Positions 17,869 to 26,159 of a stretch of DNA of 64,000 bases are shown piece after piece (the stretch's first letter is position 1; every line of letters begins with the position of its first letter). The translations under genes and the position numbers were made by a program. The notes under the pieces were generated by a model. It searched no databases and was not told where the DNA came from. It saw only the letters and a program-made list of their open reading frames with translations. This stretch comes from CAYJKB01 sp964370625. Its GTDB lineage: Bacteria > Bacillota > Clostridia > Oscillospirales > Butyricicoccaceae. Location of the stretch: NCBI GenBank assembly GCA_964370625.1, contig CAYJKB010000006.1:1-64000 (forward strand), read 5' to 3'.

Positions 17869-18973
17869 AATTAATGCAATAGATGATCAATTACAAGCAC
17901 TTTTTATAAAGCGTATGAATTGTGCAAAAGGTGTTGCAGCAGCTAAACTTGTAACTGATGATGATATTTCAAAGCCCGAACGTGAAAAAGAACTTAAGAC
18001 TCGTCTACTGTCTACTATTCCATCTGAATTTTCTCATGAATACGAGGCTTTTTTAGACACCATGCTTCGTGTAAGCCGAAAACATCAATATGGTATTGTA
18101 TGTCAAAACAAACCTGAAAAATTAGCTTTACCACATAAAAAAGCTGATGAAATTGCAACTGATATTTATTATCAAGGTATAAAAGGCTCATATTCATATG
18201 AGGCAAGTAATCGCCTTTTTCCTAATGTAAATTATCATAACAAAGACTATTTTAGCGATGTTTTTTCCGCTATTTCAAAGGATAGCGACAGAGCTGTTAT
18301 CCCTTTTGAAAATTCCTTTGCTGGTGTTGTAAGTGATGTTAAAAATTTATTGTGTCACAAAGATTTATATATCAGTACGGTGTTTAATAAGAAAATCATT
18401 AACTGCTTATGTGCTAAAAATGAATTGGATTATAGTAAACCAATTTATGTTCATTCACATTCACAGCCAATTTCACAATGTAAATCCTTTATCCGTCAAC
18501 ATAATTTAATTCCAATCACTGAAATTAATACAGCCATTGCTGCTAAAAAAATAGCTGACGGTAATTTTGAAAATCATGCTGTAATTTGTTCTGCTGGTGC
18601 TGCTAAAATCTATGGGCTGAATATTTTAGAACAAGGTATTAATGATATTGATGAGAATATTACTCGCTTTGCTGTGCTTTCAAATTCTTTAACTGTTAGT
18701 GAAAATGATACGCATACTGCTATAGTTTTCTCTACTTCACACAAATCTGGTGCATTATCTTTTGCACTTTCACTTTTTTCCGATTATGGCATTAATCTTA
18801 CAACTCTACATTCAGAACCTTCAGAAGATACAGCTTTTGAATATCTGTTTTTCGCTGAATTTGAAGGAAATGCTTTATCACTTCCTGTCCGTTCTTTACT
18901 ATATCAATTGTCAAAAGAACTATCTTATATGAAAATTTTAGGTAGCTACGAGGTATTACAAGATGAAAATTAA
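17840..18973 (+). CDS. pheA: Bifunctional chorismate mutase / prephenate dehydratase (P-protein)
   Basis: 377 aa from the ATG at 17840, which has GGAGG nine bases upstream inside aroC; an ATG six bases earlier is possible. An AroQ-type chorismate mutase domain covers about residues 1-85 (LRNEINAIDDQLQALFIKRM). A prephenate dehydratase domain (about 100-285) has the catalytic NITRFAVLS. A C-terminal ACT domain probably gives Phe feedback. It makes phenylpyruvate, and with the Phe T-box this marks the operon as committed to phenylalanine. Confidence 0.93.
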   Translation: MNSLVNLRNEINAIDDQLQALFIKRMNCAKGVAAAKLVTDDDISKPEREKELKTRLLSTIPSEFSHEYEAFLDTMLRVSRKHQYGIVCQNKPEKLALPHKKADEIATDIYYQGIKGSYSYEASNRLFPNVNYHNKDYFSDVFSAISKDSDRAVIPFENSFAGVVSDVKNLLCHKDLYISTVFNKKIINCLCAKNELDYSKPIYVHSHSQPISQCKSFIRQHNLIPITEINTAIAAKKIADGNFENHAVICSAGAAKIYGLNILEQGINDIDENITRFAVLSNSLTVSENDTHTAIVFSTSHKSGALSFALSLFSDYGINLTTLHSEPSEDTAFEYLFFAEFEGNALSLPVRSLLYQLSKELSYMKILGSYEVLQDEN

Positions 18974-20231
18974 TAAAATATCACACCTTAAAGGTACAAT
19001 TACTGTACCTGGGGATAAATCAGTGTCACATCGTTCTGCAATGTTTTCTGCATTGTCAAACGGCACTTCTAAATTTACAAACTTTTTAAAGAGTGAAGAT
19101 TGCCTATCCACTTTATCATGTTTCAATAAACTAGGTGTAAATTACGATCTTGATGGAACAAATCTTACTGTATACGGAAAAGGTATAAATGGGCTTACAG
19201 CACCTACAGAGCTTCTTTATACAGGAAATTCTGGCACAACTACTCGATTAATCACAGGTATTTTATCCGGTCAAGCTTTCGCTTCAACTGTAGCTGGGGA
19301 TGCATCTATTGCTAAACGTCCTATGAAACGTGTAATCACTCCGCTTACTGAAATGGGTGCTAAAATCACGTCAAAAGATGGAGGTTTTTGTCCTCTTGAA
19401 ATTTGTCCAGCAGAACTTACAGGAATTGATTACACACTTCCTGTAGCCAGTGCTCAGCTTAAATCTGCTGTTCTTCTTGCTGGTTTATTTGCTGATGGAA
19501 GCACAACTGTACGTGAATTAGTAAAATCTCGTGACCATACAGAGCGTATGCTACGTGCTTTTGGTGCTGATATTACTGTCAATGGCAACAATGCAACTGT
19601 AAAACCATCTGTTTTAACAGCTGTAAATATGGAAATTCCATCAGATATTTCTTCTGCTGCATTTTTCATGGTTGCAGCATCTATTGTACAAAATTCTTGT
19701 GTTACTATTAAAAATGTTGGAATTAATCCAACTCGAAGTGGTATTGTTGATGTACTTTTAGCAATGGGTGCTGATATTGAAATTTCAAATGAACGAACAG
19801 ATTTAGAGCCTGTTTGCGATATGACTATTCGCACAGCAAACCTTAAAGGCACTAATATCGGTGGTGATATAATTCCAAGATTAATTGATGAATTACCTGT
19901 TATTGCTGTTGCAGCTGCTATGGCAGAAGGCACAACTGTTGTAACAGATGCTGAAGAGCTTAAAGTTAAAGAAAGTAATAGAATTGCAGCAATGGTAACA
20001 GAACTTACTAAAGCTGGTGTTGATATTACTGAAACTGATGACGGCTTTATTATCAATGGTAAAAAGAATTATACTAGTGCTACATTTGAAAGCTATGATG
20101 ATCATAGAATAGCTATGGCACTTTCCGTGTTTTCTCTTACTTTAGATGGAACATCTGAAATAGAAAATCCTGAATGTGTAAACATCTCATATCCTACTTT
20201 CTTTGACACATTAAAAGAAATTATTAAGTAA
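18963..20231 (+). CDS. aroA: 3-phosphoshikimate 1-carboxyvinyltransferase (EPSP synthase)
   Basis: 422 aa. GTITVPGDKSVSHRSAM, LYTGNSGTTTRLITGIL, AKRPMKRVITPLTEMGA and EELKVKESNRI are family signatures, and DDHRIAMA is near the C-terminus. Adds the enolpyruvyl group to shikimate-3-phosphate. Overlaps the pheA end by 11 bases. Confidence 0.95.
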   Translation: MKINKISHLKGTITVPGDKSVSHRSAMFSALSNGTSKFTNFLKSEDCLSTLSCFNKLGVNYDLDGTNLTVYGKGINGLTAPTELLYTGNSGTTTRLITGILSGQAFASTVAGDASIAKRPMKRVITPLTEMGAKITSKDGGFCPLEICPAELTGIDYTLPVASAQLKSAVLLAGLFADGSTTVRELVKSRDHTERMLRAFGADITVNGNNATVKPSVLTAVNMEIPSDISSAAFFMVAASIVQNSCVTIKNVGINPTRSGIVDVLLAMGADIEISNERTDLEPVCDMTIRTANLKGTNIGGDIIPRLIDELPVIAVAAAMAEGTTVVTDAEELKVKESNRIAAMVTELTKAGVDITETDDGFIINGKKNYTSATFESYDDHRIAMALSVFSLTLDGTSEIENPECVNISYPTFFDTLKEIIK

Positions 20232-20236
20232 TTTTA

Positions 20237-20265
20237 CAGACTGCCTACAATTTGTTGGCAGTCTG
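20237..20265 (+). terminator. Hairpin between aroA and aroE-aroK, no U-tract
   Basis: Perfect 9-bp stem CAGACTGCC/GGCAGTCTG with an 11-base loop. The following AAGTATTTC is not a T-run, so it is more likely a processing or stability element, or a weak terminator, than a strong stop. Confidence 0.4.
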
Positions 20266-20303
20266 AAGTATTTCATAAAATAAATTTAAATGGAGGATTT
20301 TAA

Positions 20304-21686
20304 TTGAAAACATATTTTACATTAGATGAATTTTTAAACTTCAAGCCCAAAAAACCTTGTTTTGCGGTATTTGGATATCCATTAAAACACACATTATCTC
20401 CCATGCTACATACATTTTTATTTAAAAAACAACGTATTAATGCAACATATATTGCAGTTGAAATACCTCTTGAACGATTTAATGAAGCTGTTGAACATGC
20501 AAAAAAAGTTCTTAAAGGCTTTAATGTAACATTACCTTTCAAATCAGATATTATACCTTTATTAGATGATATTGATGCCACTGCAAAACGAATGGAAAGT
20601 GTTAATACTGTTATTGTTCAAAATGGTAAACTCAAAGGATTTAATACTGATATTTTCGGAATTTCTAAAAGCTTTGAACTTGATAACATTGATATAAAAG
20701 GTAAAAATGTAGCTCTTTTAGGTTGTGGTGGTGTTAGCCGTACTTTTGCACATTTTGTGCTTTCAAACGGAGGAAATCTTACTGTTTATGCTCGTGATAA
20801 TTCTAAATTACAAGACTTTAAATCGTTAATTTCTGGTCATTATCCGAATTGTAAAATTGTTACTGTTGTGGGATTTGACTTGCTTTGTGATACTGATATT
20901 GTAATTAATGGTACTTCAGTTGGTATGCATCCTAACATTGATGACTCACCTATAAAATCACTTCCTAGTAGTGTTTCATATGTTTTTGATTGCATTTACA
21001 CTCCTTATGTTACAAAATTACTTCAAATTGCATCAAATAATAATATTAAATTTCGAAATGGCATTGCAATGTTAGCTCTGCAAGGAATAAAAGCAGAACA
21101 AATTTGGCTTGATATTAATATAACTGATACTATTTGTAGACGTGGTATTTTGCGATTAATTGGTGTTTTTACAGCTAAAAAACTACAAAAAAATATTTCT
21201 CTTATTGGATTTATGGCAAGCGGGAAAACCACTGTAGGAAAAATTTTAGCTGAAAGCTTAGGGTTTAAATTTATCGATGCAGATGTGTTGCTTGAAAAAC
21301 TTGAAGGCAGTACTATTTCCGAAATTTTTCAAACTCATGGAGAACTTTATTTTAGAGATAAAGAAAGTCAAGTTATTGCTTCATTTAAAAATAGCAAATT
21401 CACAGTTATTTCAACTGGTGGTGGTGCTCCTATGCGTAATGAAAATGCTAAAAATCTAAAGCAATGCTCTAAAGTAGTTTATTTAGAACCACCAATTGAT
21501 TTTATTCTAAATAATATCAACCGTAGAAACAACAAGCAAAAACGCCCTGTTGTAAGTAGCAGTTCAAGTGATGATATTATAGCTTTATTCACAAAAAGAC
21601 AACCTATATATCAAAGTGTTGCTGATATCACTATAAAAGAAACTGATTTATTCACACTTGTCGAATTAATTCTACTTAGTTTATAG
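20304..21686 (+). CDS. Shikimate dehydrogenase - shikimate kinase fusion
   Basis: 460 aa. Residues 1 to about 270 are shikimate dehydrogenase (AVFGYPLKHTLSPMLH, NVTLPFKSD, GFNTDIFG, LLGCGGVSRTF). From about 285, shikimate kinase follows, with Walker A GFMASGKTTVGK, FIDADVLLE, FRDKE and STGGGAP. It thus does steps 4 and 5 of the shikimate route in one chain. The gene starts at TTG (20304) with GGAGG seven bases upstream; no ATG fits. It lies 72 bases after aroA, with a hairpin in the gap. Confidence 0.93.
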   Translation: MKTYFTLDEFLNFKPKKPCFAVFGYPLKHTLSPMLHTFLFKKQRINATYIAVEIPLERFNEAVEHAKKVLKGFNVTLPFKSDIIPLLDDIDATAKRMESVNTVIVQNGKLKGFNTDIFGISKSFELDNIDIKGKNVALLGCGGVSRTFAHFVLSNGGNLTVYARDNSKLQDFKSLISGHYPNCKIVTVVGFDLLCDTDIVINGTSVGMHPNIDDSPIKSLPSSVSYVFDCIYTPYVTKLLQIASNNNIKFRNGIAMLALQGIKAEQIWLDINITDTICRRGILRLIGVFTAKKLQKNISLIGFMASGKTTVGKILAESLGFKFIDADVLLEKLEGSTISEIFQTHGELYFRDKESQVIASFKNSKFTVISTGGGAPMRNENAKNLKQCSKVVYLEPPIDFILNNINRRNNKQKRPVVSSSSSDDIIALFTKRQPIYQSVADITIKETDLFTLVELILLSL

Positions 21687-21691
21687 TTATT

Positions 21692-22048
21692 ATGTTTATT
21701 AGAATTATTATCGGATTTGTTTCATTACTCCTTGCTTTTATTGGTATTTTTTTGCCGATATTACCAACCACTCCATTTGTTTTATTAGCTCTTAGTTGTT
21801 TTTCCACTTTTCCAAAAGTCAGAAAATATATTCTTAAAATCCCTATTTTTTATCATTATCATAATAGTTATTATAATAAGGACGTGATGCCTTTAACCAC
21901 TTATGTATTTACACTTCTATTTTTATGGATTTCTCTGATTATTTCTTCTTTTTTTATGCAAGGAATATATTTAAAAATTTTGCTATTATTAATCGGTATT
22001 GCAGTTTCTATCCATATTACTATGGTTTCACGTATTTTTATAAAATGA
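21692..22048 (+). CDS. DUF454 (YbaN-type) small membrane protein
   Basis: 118 aa with three or four hydrophobic segments. GFVSLLLAFIGIFLPILPTTPF is the typical DUF454 opening (shown in part: FLPILPTTPF), followed by LALSCFS. No biochemical role is established for the family. It begins five bases after the aroE-aroK stop without a clear ribosome binding site, so translation is probably coupled. Confidence 0.78.
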   Translation: MFIRIIIGFVSLLLAFIGIFLPILPTTPFVLLALSCFSTFPKVRKYILKIPIFYHYHNSYYNKDVMPLTTYVFTLLFLWISLIISSFFMQGIYLKILLLLIGIAVSIHITMVSRIFIK

Positions 22049-22166
22049 CATATATCCAGAGTTTTTATTTGTTTAAAATCCCAACTTTTTCTTGTATATT
22101 TTTTTGTATAATTATGTTATACTAAAGCGTGGATAGATTATATACTTTGAGAAAGGTGAAAAAATT

Positions 22167-22640
22167 ATGGACCTATTATCTAATTTCACTGATTATATAG
22201 ATGATTTATTAGAGCATCCTTTAGTACAAAACATGAATACTCTTAAACAACATGCAGATGTTGCGAATTTACTTGAACATTTACTTTATACGTCATATAT
22301 TTCTTATTGCCTAAGTGAATTTTTTGGGCTTCGTACAAAAGAAGTTGTTCGTGGTGCTTTGCTACATGATTTTAGATTAAATGATATGCCAGATAGCAAA
22401 CGTTGGTTTTCTCACAGCAAAACTTCACATCAGAGTGCCAGCGAACATTTTGATTTAACAGAGCTTGAAAAGCAAATAATTTTAACGCATATGTGGCCGC
22501 TTAATCCAACCTTGTTCCCTAAATCTCGTGAAGCATTAGTTGTTAATATCGCTGATACTTATTGTGCATTTATGGAAGCTATTAGGTTATTTAAAAAGAC
22601 TAAAGCTACTAAAAAACTAATTAAATTAATTTCTGTATAA
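22167..22640 (+). CDS. HD-domain hydrolase, small
   Basis: 157 aa. Metal-binding pattern of an HD domain: His in ANLLEHLLYTSYISY, GALLHDFR (the HD pair), ILTHMWPL and an Asp in NIADTYCAF. Such proteins are usually phosphohydrolases of nucleotides or phospholipids; the substrate is not evident. Start ATG has AAAGG about nine bases upstream. It stands alone, ended by its own terminator at 22648. Confidence 0.75.
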   Translation: MDLLSNFTDYIDDLLEHPLVQNMNTLKQHADVANLLEHLLYTSYISYCLSEFFGLRTKEVVRGALLHDFRLNDMPDSKRWFSHSKTSHQSASEHFDLTELEKQIILTHMWPLNPTLFPKSREALVVNIADTYCAFMEAIRLFKKTKATKKLIKLISV

Positions 22641-22647
22641 ATATTTA

Positions 22648-22682
22648 AAAGTTGTGATGTTAATATCACAACTTTAATTTTT
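22648..22682 (+). terminator. Terminator of HD gene
   Basis: 11-bp perfect stem AAAGTTGTGAT/ATCACAACTTT, 6-base loop, followed by AATTTTTTA. Confidence 0.88.
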
Positions 22683-22789
22683 TATATTAAAAATGAGGTT
22701 GTGGCAAAATTACAATTTACTACAACCTCTGATTAAATTTACACAGTTTTAAAGAGAAACATAATTTTCATTACTAGAAGATAAATTAA

Positions 22790-22814
22790 GGGTGTGACAA
22801 ATTTCGTCACACCC
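22790..22814. terminator. Hairpin of GGGTGTGA family, after rubrerythrin
   Basis: Stem GGGTGTGAC/GTCACACCC with a 7-base loop, between the convergent HD and rubrerythrin genes. T-rich on both sides. Same core as the palindromes at 7967 and 54557. An additional weak hairpin (GAGGTTGT/ACAACCTC) lies at 22695-22729. Confidence 0.7.
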
Positions 22815-22835
22815 ATTTTAATTTATAATTGATTA

Positions 22836-23381
22836 TTAACCAAAGTATCTATTTAATAGACCTTGGAATGCACAGCCGTGACGAGCTTCGTCTTTAGCCA
22901 TTTCATGTACTGTATCATGAATTGCATCTAAGTTAGCAGCTTTAGCACGTTTAGCTAAATCAAATTTACCAGCTGTAGCACCGTTTTCAGCAGCAATTCT
23001 TAATTCTAGGTTTTTCTTAGTTGAATTTGTAACAACTTCACCTAGTAACTCAGCAAATTTTGAAGCATGTTCAGCTTCTTCATAAGCTGCTTTTTCCCAG
23101 TAAAGACCGATTTCTGGATAACCTTCTCTATGAGCAACTCTGCTCATTGCAAGATACATACCAACTTCAGTACATTCACCTTCAAAGTTAGCTCTTAAAT
23201 CTGCCATGATATCTTCACTTGAACCTTGAGCGATACCTACAACATGTTCAGCAGCCCATGATAATTCAGTTCCAGATTGCTCTTTGAATTTTTCAGGTCC
23301 TACTTTACATTGTGGACAAGCTGCTGGTGGCTCATTTCCTTCGTGAACATACCCACATACTAAACATACATACTTTTTCAT
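22836..23381 (-). CDS. Reverse rubrerythrin
   Basis: 181 aa. A rubredoxin-like domain comes first (YVCLVCGYVHEG, AACPQCKVGPEKF: two CxxC pairs), then the four-helix di-iron domain with carboxylate/His motifs (EGECTEVGMYL, YEEAEHASKF, KDEARHGCAF). This N-terminal rubredoxin order is the reverse form known from clostridia, where it reduces H2O2 and O2 with electrons from NADH systems. GGAGG precedes the ATG. It is second in an operon behind the Rrf2 regulator (42-base gap). Confidence 0.93.
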   Translation of the reverse strand: MKKYVCLVCGYVHEGNEPPAACPQCKVGPEKFKEQSGTELSWAAEHVVGIAQGSSEDIMADLRANFEGECTEVGMYLAMSRVAHREGYPEIGLYWEKAAYEEAEHASKFAELLGEVVTNSTKKNLELRIAAENGATAGKFDLAKRAKAANLDAIHDTVHEMAKDEARHGCAFQGLLNRYFG

Positions 23382-23423
23382 TTTCTTTTCCTCCGTTTTG
23401 TTATTAAAATTTTTAAGATTGTG

Positions 23424-23822
23424 TTATTTTACTTCGGTTATACGGATTTTATACAAATCTTCCCTAAGTGTATTGTTGACATAATGAAACATGTCCCTTA
23501 TTGAGCAGGATTCTTTATTGGATACTCTTGTACAATCAAATTCTCCACTTAAACAATGATTAATTTCAATTGTTCCATCAATAATTTCTATTATCTGTCC
23601 AAAACTAATCTCTGAGGGCTCTACAGCAAGTTCATATCCGCCATTAACACCCTTGTAAGATTTGACAATCTCTGCTAAAATCAGTTTACGTAGTATCTTA
23701 AGAGCAAATCTCAATGAAACACCATTTTTATCAGCTATTTCTTTTGCGCCTATGATACCTTTATTTTTAGATAGATAATATACAATTCTAATAGCATAAT
23801 CCGCTTCATGAGTTATTCGCAT
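23424..23822 (-). CDS. Rrf2-family transcriptional regulator, probable Fe-S sensor
   Basis: 132 aa. Winged-helix start (MRITHEADYAIRIVYYLS) and the Rrf2 signature YKGVNGGYELA are clear. Three cysteines (C90, C97, C106) lie where IscR/NsrR relatives bind an Fe-S cluster. With rubrerythrin as the next gene, it probably senses oxidative or iron-sulfur state and controls its own operon. The ribosome binding site is weak (GCGAAGTG). Confidence 0.87.
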   Translation of the reverse strand: MRITHEADYAIRIVYYLSKNKGIIGAKEIADKNGVSLRFALKILRKLILAEIVKSYKGVNGGYELAVEPSEISFGQIIEIIDGTIEINHCLSGEFDCTRVSNKESCSIRDMFHYVNNTLREDLYKIRITEVK

Positions 23823-23861
23823 AATGACACTTCGCTTTCGTTTTATCTTGTCTACTCGTTT

Positions 23862-23890
23862 AGTATACTATTACTTTTCTTAATTGTCAA
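23862..23890 (-). promoter_or_regulatory. Promoter of Rrf2-rubrerythrin operon with palindromic -10
   Basis: TTGACA (23885-23890), 17-base spacer, TATACT (23862-23867) on the minus strand. The -10 lies in the perfect palindrome TAGTATACTA (23861-23870), a plausible regulator site. The same decamer occurs at the hydrogenase-maturation promoter (29029-29038). Confidence 0.8.
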
Positions 23891-23895
23891 TAGAT

Positions 23896-23920
23896 AATTT
23901 ATACTTTTTTAGTATAAATT
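23896..23920. promoter_or_regulatory. Inverted repeat just upstream of the -35 box
   Basis: Perfect 10-bp arms AATTTATACT/AGTATAAATT with a 5-base spacer, adjacent to the Rrf2 promoter -35 box. Could be an operator for Rrf2 or a UP-type element. The rest of 23921-24150 is AT-rich with nothing recognised. Confidence 0.5.
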
Positions 23921-24150
23921 TATTTTTATGCATAATCTATAATTTTAGATAAAACTAACCTTGCAAAATATCCAAAACATATTATTTTGCATAATTATAA
24001 TAACAGTATTTACCAATTTATAAACAATTATTCATTAACTATATAATCTAGTTCTATCATATTATTGTCAAAAATTCAATATATATTTATAGAATTAACA
24101 GTTATTTAATATGATTTTTAAAATTCATAAAATAGTTTTTTGAAAGAAAT

Positions 24151-24186
24151 AAAAAAAAAGCTAACACAAGCACTGCCTGTATTAGC
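24151..24186 (-). terminator. Terminator of infC-rpmI-rplT
   Basis: 9-bp stem GCTAATACA/TGTGTTAGC (one G-U pair) followed by nine T on the minus strand, 13 bases after the rplT stop. Confidence 0.92.
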
Positions 24187-24198
24187 ATTTATTTTTAC

Positions 24199-24552
24199 TT
24201 AAAGAGCTGCTTTAGCTTTTTCAACTAAAGAAGCGAATGCTGCTTTATCGTTTACTGCGATTTCTGCAAGCATTTTACGGTTGATTTCGATTCCTGCTTT
24301 TTTAAGTCCGTTCATGAAACGGCTATAGTTCATGTCGCATGATTTGCATGCAGCAGAAATTCTAGTAATCCAAAGTCTTCTAAAATCACGTTTTTTAAGC
24401 TTTCTACCGATGTAAGCATATTTAAGTGATTTCATAACTTGTTGATTAGCTAATTTATAGTGGGTAGATTTAGCACCCCAAAAGCCTTTTGCAAGCTTTA
24501 AAATCTTCTTTCTTCTTTTGCGCGTCATCATAGCGCCTTTAATTCTTGCCAT
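24199..24552 (-). CDS. rplT: 50S ribosomal protein L20
   Basis: 117 aa, full length. MARIKGAMMTRKRRKKILKL, FWGAKSTHYKLANQQVMKSL and RDFRRLWITRISAA are diagnostic. Binds 23S rRNA early in assembly and is known in Firmicutes to repress its own operon through a leader. Last gene of infC-rpmI-rplT. Confidence 0.97.
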   Translation of the reverse strand: MARIKGAMMTRKRRKKILKLAKGFWGAKSTHYKLANQQVMKSLKYAYIGRKLKKRDFRRLWITRISAACKSCDMNYSRFMNGLKKAGIEINRKMLAEIAVNDKAAFASLVEKAKAAL

Positions 24553-24593
24553 ATTTAAAAACTGCCTCCCTATTTAATATGTTGTGTTTTTCC

Positions 24594-24791
24594 TTATGCG
24601 TAAGGAATTAGACGTTTTACTTCTGCGATGTTTGAAACATCAGCATATCCTGCTTTTCTAAGTCCTCTTTTACGTTTTGTAGACTTCTTTGTAAGAATGT
24701 GGCGACGGCCAGCATGGCTACGCTTTACTTTTCCGCTTTTTGTAACCTTAAATCTTTTAGAAGCACCACTATGTGTCTTAATTTTTGGCAT
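24594..24791 (-). CDS. rpmI: 50S ribosomal protein L35
   Basis: 65 aa, full length, basic: MPKIKTHSGASKRFKVT, HAGRRHILTKKSTKRKR. Between infC and rplT as in most Firmicutes. Confidence 0.97.
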   Translation of the reverse strand: MPKIKTHSGASKRFKVTKSGKVKRSHAGRRHILTKKSTKRKRGLRKAGYADVSNIAEVKRLIPYA

Positions 24792-24929
24792 AACTTTAGT
24801 TCTCCTCTCCCAAATCTTACTGAACGTGCGGGCTTTCGCTCGCTATATTATGTTTTGCTTTAACGCATAACAATATAAGACGAATGATAGACAAAGCTTC
24901 GCTCGTCTTAATAACAATATAAAAAGGAA

Positions 24930-25445
24930 TTACCCTTTTTTAGGAGCTATAAACATCAGCATTTGACGACCTTCAAGCTTCGCAGCTTTTTCAACCGTTC
25001 CAACTTCAGCACAATTTTCTGCAAATCTATTTAGAAGTTCTATCCCGATTGAGGAATGAGTAACTTCACGACCACGAAATCTAACAGCAACTTTAACTTT
25101 ATCGCCACCTTTAAGGAATTTGATTGCATGATTTACTTTTACATTAAAGTCATGAGTGTCTATCCCTGGTGTTAAACGAATTTCCTTAATATCAACTACA
25201 TGTTGATTTTTACGAGCTTCTTTCTCTCTCTTAGTTTGTTCAAAACGGAATTTTCCGTAATCCATAACACGACAAACAGGTGGTACTGCCTGTGGTGCGA
25301 TTTTAACTAAGTCAAGACCTTTTTGGTTTGCGATATCCTGTGCTTCTGAAGAAGATACAATACCTAATTGCTCTCCGTCTTCGCCGATAAGTCTAACTTC
25401 TTTGTCTCTGATTTCTTCGTTGATTTGATGTTCCATGCTGCTAAT
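24930..25445 (-). CDS. infC: Translation initiation factor IF-3, AUU start
   Basis: 171 aa. HQINEEIRDKEVRLIGEDGE at the N-terminus; the C-domain has DIKEIRLTPGIDTHDFNVK and VRFRGRE. Start chosen at ATT (25445), eight bases after GGAGG. The first in-frame ATG (25436) is 17 bases away, and the upstream TTG (25460) overlaps the ribosome binding site. An AUU start is the known device by which IF-3 represses its own translation. IF-3 controls start-codon fidelity on the 30S subunit. Confidence 0.92.
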   Translation of the reverse strand: MSSMEHQINEEIRDKEVRLIGEDGEQLGIVSSSEAQDIANQKGLDLVKIAPQAVPPVCRVMDYGKFRFEQTKREKEARKNQHVVDIKEIRLTPGIDTHDFNVKVNHAIKFLKGGDKVKVAVRFRGREVTHSSIGIELLNRFAENCAEVGTVEKAAKLEGRQMLMFIAPKKG

Positions 25446-25625
25446 GTTAAGCACCTCCAAACTAAAAATAAAAAAAGCGAACGTTTAAACCGTCCGCAAC
25501 ATTACTAATAGAAAACTAAAAGCTTATAATGATTAAATCATCATAACAATGTTAACCGATATACTTCGAAAACTGCGTTTCTACTATTTTAATCGGTGAG
25601 GACGGTTAATCCTACTTTGTTGTAC
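25446..25625 (-). promoter_or_regulatory. L20-type leader with attenuator, upstream of infC
   Basis: On the minus strand a terminator lies just before infC: arms 25491-25497 and 25477-25483 (GCGGACG/CGTTCGC) then a T-run to 25470. Upstream, TAACCGTCC (25600-25608) is complementary to GGACGGTT (25488-25495), overlapping the terminator 5' arm, so the two structures exclude each other. This matches the known Firmicute L20 leader, where L20 binding favours termination. Confidence 0.75.
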
Positions 25626-25631
25626 TCAAGT

Positions 25632-25660
25632 ATTATATCAACTGTTTTTACTTTTGTCAA
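25632..25660 (-). promoter_or_regulatory. Consensus sigma-A promoter of infC operon
   Basis: TTGACA (25655-25660), 17-base spacer, TATAAT (25632-25637) on the minus strand. Strong promoter as expected for ribosomal genes. Confidence 0.9.
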
Positions 25661-25874
25661 TATCTTTTTTTATATTTTTGAAAAAATTTTCTGATGAATT
25701 ATATGTATTTTATAGCTTATTTAGGTTATGCTATTTTTACGCAAAAATGTTTATTAAAATCTTATCAGAAATTTTTGACATATTACCTATTGATATTTAT
25801 TGTAAAATAGTGTATTATTTAGATACAAAGAACAGAGAGATTAAATTTTAGGCTCTCAAGAAGGAGGTCACCTA

Positions 25875-26141
25875 ATGAGTGATTATGGAAATAATTTTGT
25901 TGTCCTAACAGATGAGGACGGAAATGAAGTTGAGTTTGAGCATGTAGATACTATCGAGCTTTCTGGTGAGACTTATATGGCATTTATTCCTGCTGATATA
26001 AATCTTGATGAAGAAGCTGAGCTTGTTATACTTAAAGTTGTTGAAGAAAACGGCGAAGAAGTTTTAGCATCTCTAACAGATGAAGCTGAACTTGATGCAG
26101 CTTTTGAAGCTTTTATGGCTCGTTTTGAAGAGGAAGAATAA
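25875..26141 (+). CDS. DUF1292 (YrzB-like) protein
   Basis: 88 aa, very acidic. VLTDEDGNEVEFEHVDTIEL and the Glu-rich tail are typical of DUF1292. Role unknown. A strong AAGGAGGT lies seven bases before the ATG. A TTGACA at 25775-25780 with TATTGT 17 bases on may be its promoter. Confidence 0.85.
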   Translation: MSDYGNNFVVLTDEDGNEVEFEHVDTIELSGETYMAFIPADINLDEEAELVILKVVEENGEEVLASLTDEAELDAAFEAFMARFEEEE

Positions 26142-26153
26142 TCCTTATATAAA
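26125..26153 (+). promoter_or_regulatory. Promoter of the structured RNA
   Basis: TTGAAG (26125-26130), 17-base spacer, TATAAA (26148-26153), overlapping the end of the DUF1292 gene. Predicted start of transcription is about 26160. Confidence 0.6.
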
Positions 26154-26159
26154 ATAAGC

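Noticed and set aside
19454..20056. 200-codon minus-strand ORF inside aroA
   Set aside because: Antisense shadow of a well-supported aroA; low-complexity Ser/Val/Ile composition and no ribosome binding site.
25446..25460. TTG start for infC at 25460
   Set aside because: It overlaps the GGAGG ribosome binding site; ATT at 25445 has ideal spacing.
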